Shown: positions 10,479-12,817 of the stretch, piece after piece
How the letters are laid out: every line of letters begins with the position of its first letter
How positions within the stretch are numbered: the first letter of the stretch is position 1
From: an uncultured Pseudodesulfovibrio sp.
GTDB taxonomy: Bacteria; Desulfobacterota; Desulfovibrionia; Desulfovibrionales; Desulfovibrionaceae
Direction: 5' to 3'
Assembly: GCA_947259235.1 (NCBI GenBank)
Contig: CAMYLL010000047.1
Location: forward strand, 1 to 12,817
Length of the DNA: 12,817 bases
The notes under the pieces: model-generated
Database searches by the model: none
Seen by the model: only the letters and a program-made list of their open reading frames with translations
What the model was told of the DNA's origin: nothing
Translations under genes and position numbers: made by a program

Positions 10479-12817
10479 AGCGGGGTAGTGTGGGAAACCA
10501 GCGCTGTGCTTTCCGTGGTGTCGTGGGTAACGAGGGGGTGTTGGCATCCAAATCGGTTTGGATTTGTTGCAGCAAATGATTGATGCCAGGTAGCGCTTGC
10601 GTGTCGATTTGGGGATCGGACCAGGTACCACCCACGTACATGCGGAGGGTCTGCTGCCCCACCTGGTGGAAGAAATCTTTGACAAGCGGCAAACGTATTT
10701 CGTTGCGTCCCACCACACCGTGGAACACCAGATTCAGCTGATGGTCAAAATTGGTTTCGCCCTTGCCCAACAGGCTGACGGCATCTCCCAGGAAGTCGAG
10801 TTGGTCCAGGTAGATGTGTCGGCCTTCGATGCGATATTTCGTGTCGATTTGGTTGAAGGCCGTGGAATCGGGCGTGGCATTTCGCAAGACCTTCAGCAAC
10901 CCGACCAACAGTGGTAATTTGTAAATATGGGCTTGAGTCACTTGGACTTCGCCGTGTCCACTGAGCGTATGGAGCGAGCGACCGTAGCCATTGAGGGTGA
11001 GTGTCGCATCGACTTTGCCGGAGAGACGCTCATTGCTATGAAAACACTCCTTGGTCATCCGCGGCAAATCCGCGCCTGTCAGCGCCGCCACCGCCGAGTA
11101 GCGGGGCACTCCATCCAAAGTGACCCAGGCGTCACTCACCAGACTGCCTCCATACAGCTGGGCACTTACCCGCCGGGGTGATTCTGCTTGACGTTCGGAG
11201 GCCCAAGACCCCAGCAGGCAGCGTGTCTCATCCATCCACAGGGGACCGCGGATGTTGGTGAATTGTACGTCTTCAAAAGTCAAAGACTCCAGCGCCAGCT
11301 CACCCGACGAGTGGCTCGACTGGCCGTCGCTGGCACCAACCAAGCGGATCGTGCCATGCACATTTTGCAGATCGATGCCAGGATGCAGAGCAGCTTGCAA
11401 GCAGTCGAGTTGGGCATCCCAACTGGCCTGGATGGAAGATTTATTGGAGGCAGCCTGGGAAAATTTTAGCAGCGTATTGTGCAGGCTGAACTTTCCGGTG
11501 ATTTGCAGCTGTTCAATCAGTTTTCGCATTGGGGGGGGCAGTGCCAACAGCAGATCACGACGGGGCTGCAGTCGGTCGGCGGAGAGACCGGTCAACTCAA
11601 ATTGCCAACCGCCATCGCGGGCAAAATTGCCCTTGCCCTGGGAACGCACGGTCGTGGGGCCATGCTTGCCAAAAAAGTCTGTAATGAGCAACTCACCGTT
11701 GAAATAGTCAAATTTGCCAGACAGTTGCTCGAGTTGGTACGGAAAGAAGACCGGCTGCATGGATGCCGTCTCTGCCCGGGGGCTGACCGAGACGCGAATT
11801 GCCGGCTGGGTATAGCCGGTTTGATGTTCCACACTGGCCACGAGATCCACCCGGCCACTCGGGCGCACCTGCTCCCAGGCTTGCTGCACAGCTGGGGGCA
11901 AGGCCTGCTTGAGGTCGTCATCAAGGGGTAGTTGATCGCCGGTGAACTGCAGCGAGAGTTCCGTGCCCACGGGGGAACGTTGCAAGGTACCTTGGCAGGT
12001 GACATTGCGGGATCCGGTGGCAATCAGATCTCTAAATTGCCAGTCCGGGCCTTCGGCCAAGACCAGGCCCTGAATACCACTAAGAGGGTAGGGGAATTTT
12101 TCGTAATTGACTTGGCTATCCACCAGCTCCAAACGTAAGGAGGTATGCGGTTTCTGCTGGTCCGGTTGGGTACGATCCAGCCGCCAGCGGAGATTAAAAT
12201 GTCCCCGAGGATGTAAGGACTCGATCACCCGCCGCGTTTTCTCTGGCAGGGCGGCAATCATCTGTTGTTCAATGGCCAAGCCCTGGCCGGTAATTTCTAA
12301 CCAACCCAGGGCACCAGGACGCGGATCGAAAATTTGCCCCAGAAATCGGAGGGGCTGGCCGCCGCCGTATCCCACCAGATCCACATCGAGCACTGCCGGT
12401 TGGTGGGGAGCGTTTGCCGTATAGCGGATGGTGCCCGCGCCGTTGCGGACGCGGTAACGAAACTTGTGGGATTCAAAAGCCAGTTCTCTCCCTGTCAGGG
12501 TGAGTTGCGGTCGCCAGGTGCGGCCGTCGTAGGTCAGTTGGATATCGGCATCCACGGTGCCGGCCGGTAGGTACTTGTTCCATTCCTGTTGCAGCAGCGG
12601 GGGCAACGCTTGGTAAAGTTTTTTGTCCAAGGGCAAATCCGTTACCCGCATCCCCAGTGCCAGGGGCGCATGAGGCTGCAGTCCACGACGCTCCAGTTGC
12701 AGCGACAGGTTGGCCGCGTCACATTTGCCGCTGATGCCGGCCTGCAGGACGTTTTGTTGGCATTGGATGGTGCCTTGCAAATCGCTGAGCGGTCGCGGTA
12801 AACGCGGATCGATCACA
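10465..12817 (-). CDS. AsmA-like envelope protein, N-terminus off window
   Basis: At least 783 residues of a very large protein of the AsmA/TamB/YhdP type. These are periplasm-spanning beta-groove proteins, many thought to carry phospholipids between inner and outer membranes. The visible part is almost wholly short beta-strand pattern. It has four internal repeats, each led by a motif like LPLDxxLxxALPPxxxxxW followed by PxGxVD (about residues 61, 181, 296 and 415 of the visible part, ~117-120 apart). The C-terminal third (about 565-730) has the AsmA C-terminal look: repeated L-x-G-x-G and L-T-L-N-G-Y-G-R-S-L-x-x-L-S-G-H-G, then Y-R-I-E-G-R-H-I-Y-L-D. The frame is open to the right edge; the GTG at 12816 is probably an internal valine, and the signal/anchor helix should lie beyond the window. 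It is first in the minus-strand cluster and overlaps the next gene by one base. Confidence 0.85.
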   Translation of the reverse strand, partial: VIDPRLPRPLSDLQGTIQCQQNVLQAGISGKCDAANLSLQLERRGLQPHAPLALGMRVTDLPLDKKLYQALPPLLQQEWNKYLPAGTVDADIQLTYDGRTWRPQLTLTGRELAFESHKFRYRVRNGAGTIRYTANAPHQPAVLDVDLVGYGGGQPLRFLGQIFDPRPGALGWLEITGQGLAIEQQMIAALPEKTRRVIESLHPRGHFNLRWRLDRTQPDQQKPHTSLRLELVDSQVNYEKFPYPLSGIQGLVLAEGPDWQFRDLIATGSRNVTCQGTLQRSPVGTELSLQFTGDQLPLDDDLKQALPPAVQQAWEQVRPSGRVDLVASVEHQTGYTQPAIRVSVSPRAETASMQPVFFPYQLEQLSGKFDYFNGELLITDFFGKHGPTTVRSQGKGNFARDGGWQFELTGLSADRLQPRRDLLLALPPPMRKLIEQLQITGKFSLHNTLLKFSQAASNKSSIQASWDAQLDCLQAALHPGIDLQNVHGTIRLVGASDGQSSHSSGELALESLTFEDVQFTNIRGPLWMDETRCLLGSWASERQAESPRRVSAQLYGGSLVSDAWVTLDGVPRYSAVAALTGADLPRMTKECFHSNERLSGKVDATLTLNGYGRSLHTLSGHGEVQVTQAHIYKLPLLVGLLKVLRNATPDSTAFNQIDTKYRIEGRHIYLDQLDFLGDAVSLLGKGETNFDHQLNLVFHGVVGRNEIRLPLVKDFFHQVGQQTLRMYVGGTWSDPQIDTQALPGINHLLQQIQTDLDANTPSLPTTPRKAQRWFPTLPRWSKK

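Noticed and set aside
12814..12816. GTG at the right edge as the start of the AsmA-like gene
   Set aside because: The frame is open to the edge, the protein lacks the expected N-terminal membrane anchor, and it begins in mid-domain; the gene very likely continues beyond the window.

Overview
This window most likely comes from a planctomycete, probably Pirellulales-like. The evidence is three things: the VapC-type PIN toxin family at the left; the right-hand minus-strand cluster (AsmA-like giant protein, a small Gln/Glu-rich protein beginning GPVSG and ending NTLDLTG, and a DUF374-type acyltransferase), which looks familiar to me from that phylum; and intergenic DNA packed with hairpins and degenerate repeats. 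The assignment rests on recognition, not on a search.

Layout. 1-451 holds no gene I can support, only the left copy of a degenerate ~140 bp repeat. 452-1136 is a toxin-antitoxin-like pair (PIN toxin, then a small antitoxin-like ORF with a strong SD). 1090-1222 is the second copy of the degenerate repeat. 1231-1637 is gene debris: a minus-strand tail resembling an XRE regulator C-terminus, and an orphan signal-peptide-like reading frame. 1618-8012 is the main feature, a two-gene plus-strand unit coding for a 1331-aa and a 796-aa protein. Both are very charged, almost entirely helical in appearance, lack signal peptides, and belong to no family I can name. A terminator-like structure follows at 8040-8076. 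8077-9285 is a repeat nest: a ~234 bp MITE-like element inserted in the loop of a perfect 15-bp hairpin with a short target duplication, REP-like hairpins, and a ~168 bp sequence present twice in inverted orientation around a gene fragment and an 18-bp palindrome. 9286-12817 is the minus-strand envelope cluster, whose AsmA-like gene runs off the right edge.

How the genes work together. The minus-strand genes form a compact operon (stop/start overlap TAATG, then a 49-bp gap) that probably serves lipid transport or modification in the cell envelope. The two big plus-strand genes are 8 bp apart and must be co-transcribed. The first looks like a globular domain, a Pro-rich linker and a long helical rod; the second carries long uncharged helical stretches that could insert in or bind a membrane. 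Their joint function is unknown, and this pair is the best candidate for an undescribed system. The surrounding debris and repeats fit an accessory, recombination-prone locus beside a conserved housekeeping operon.
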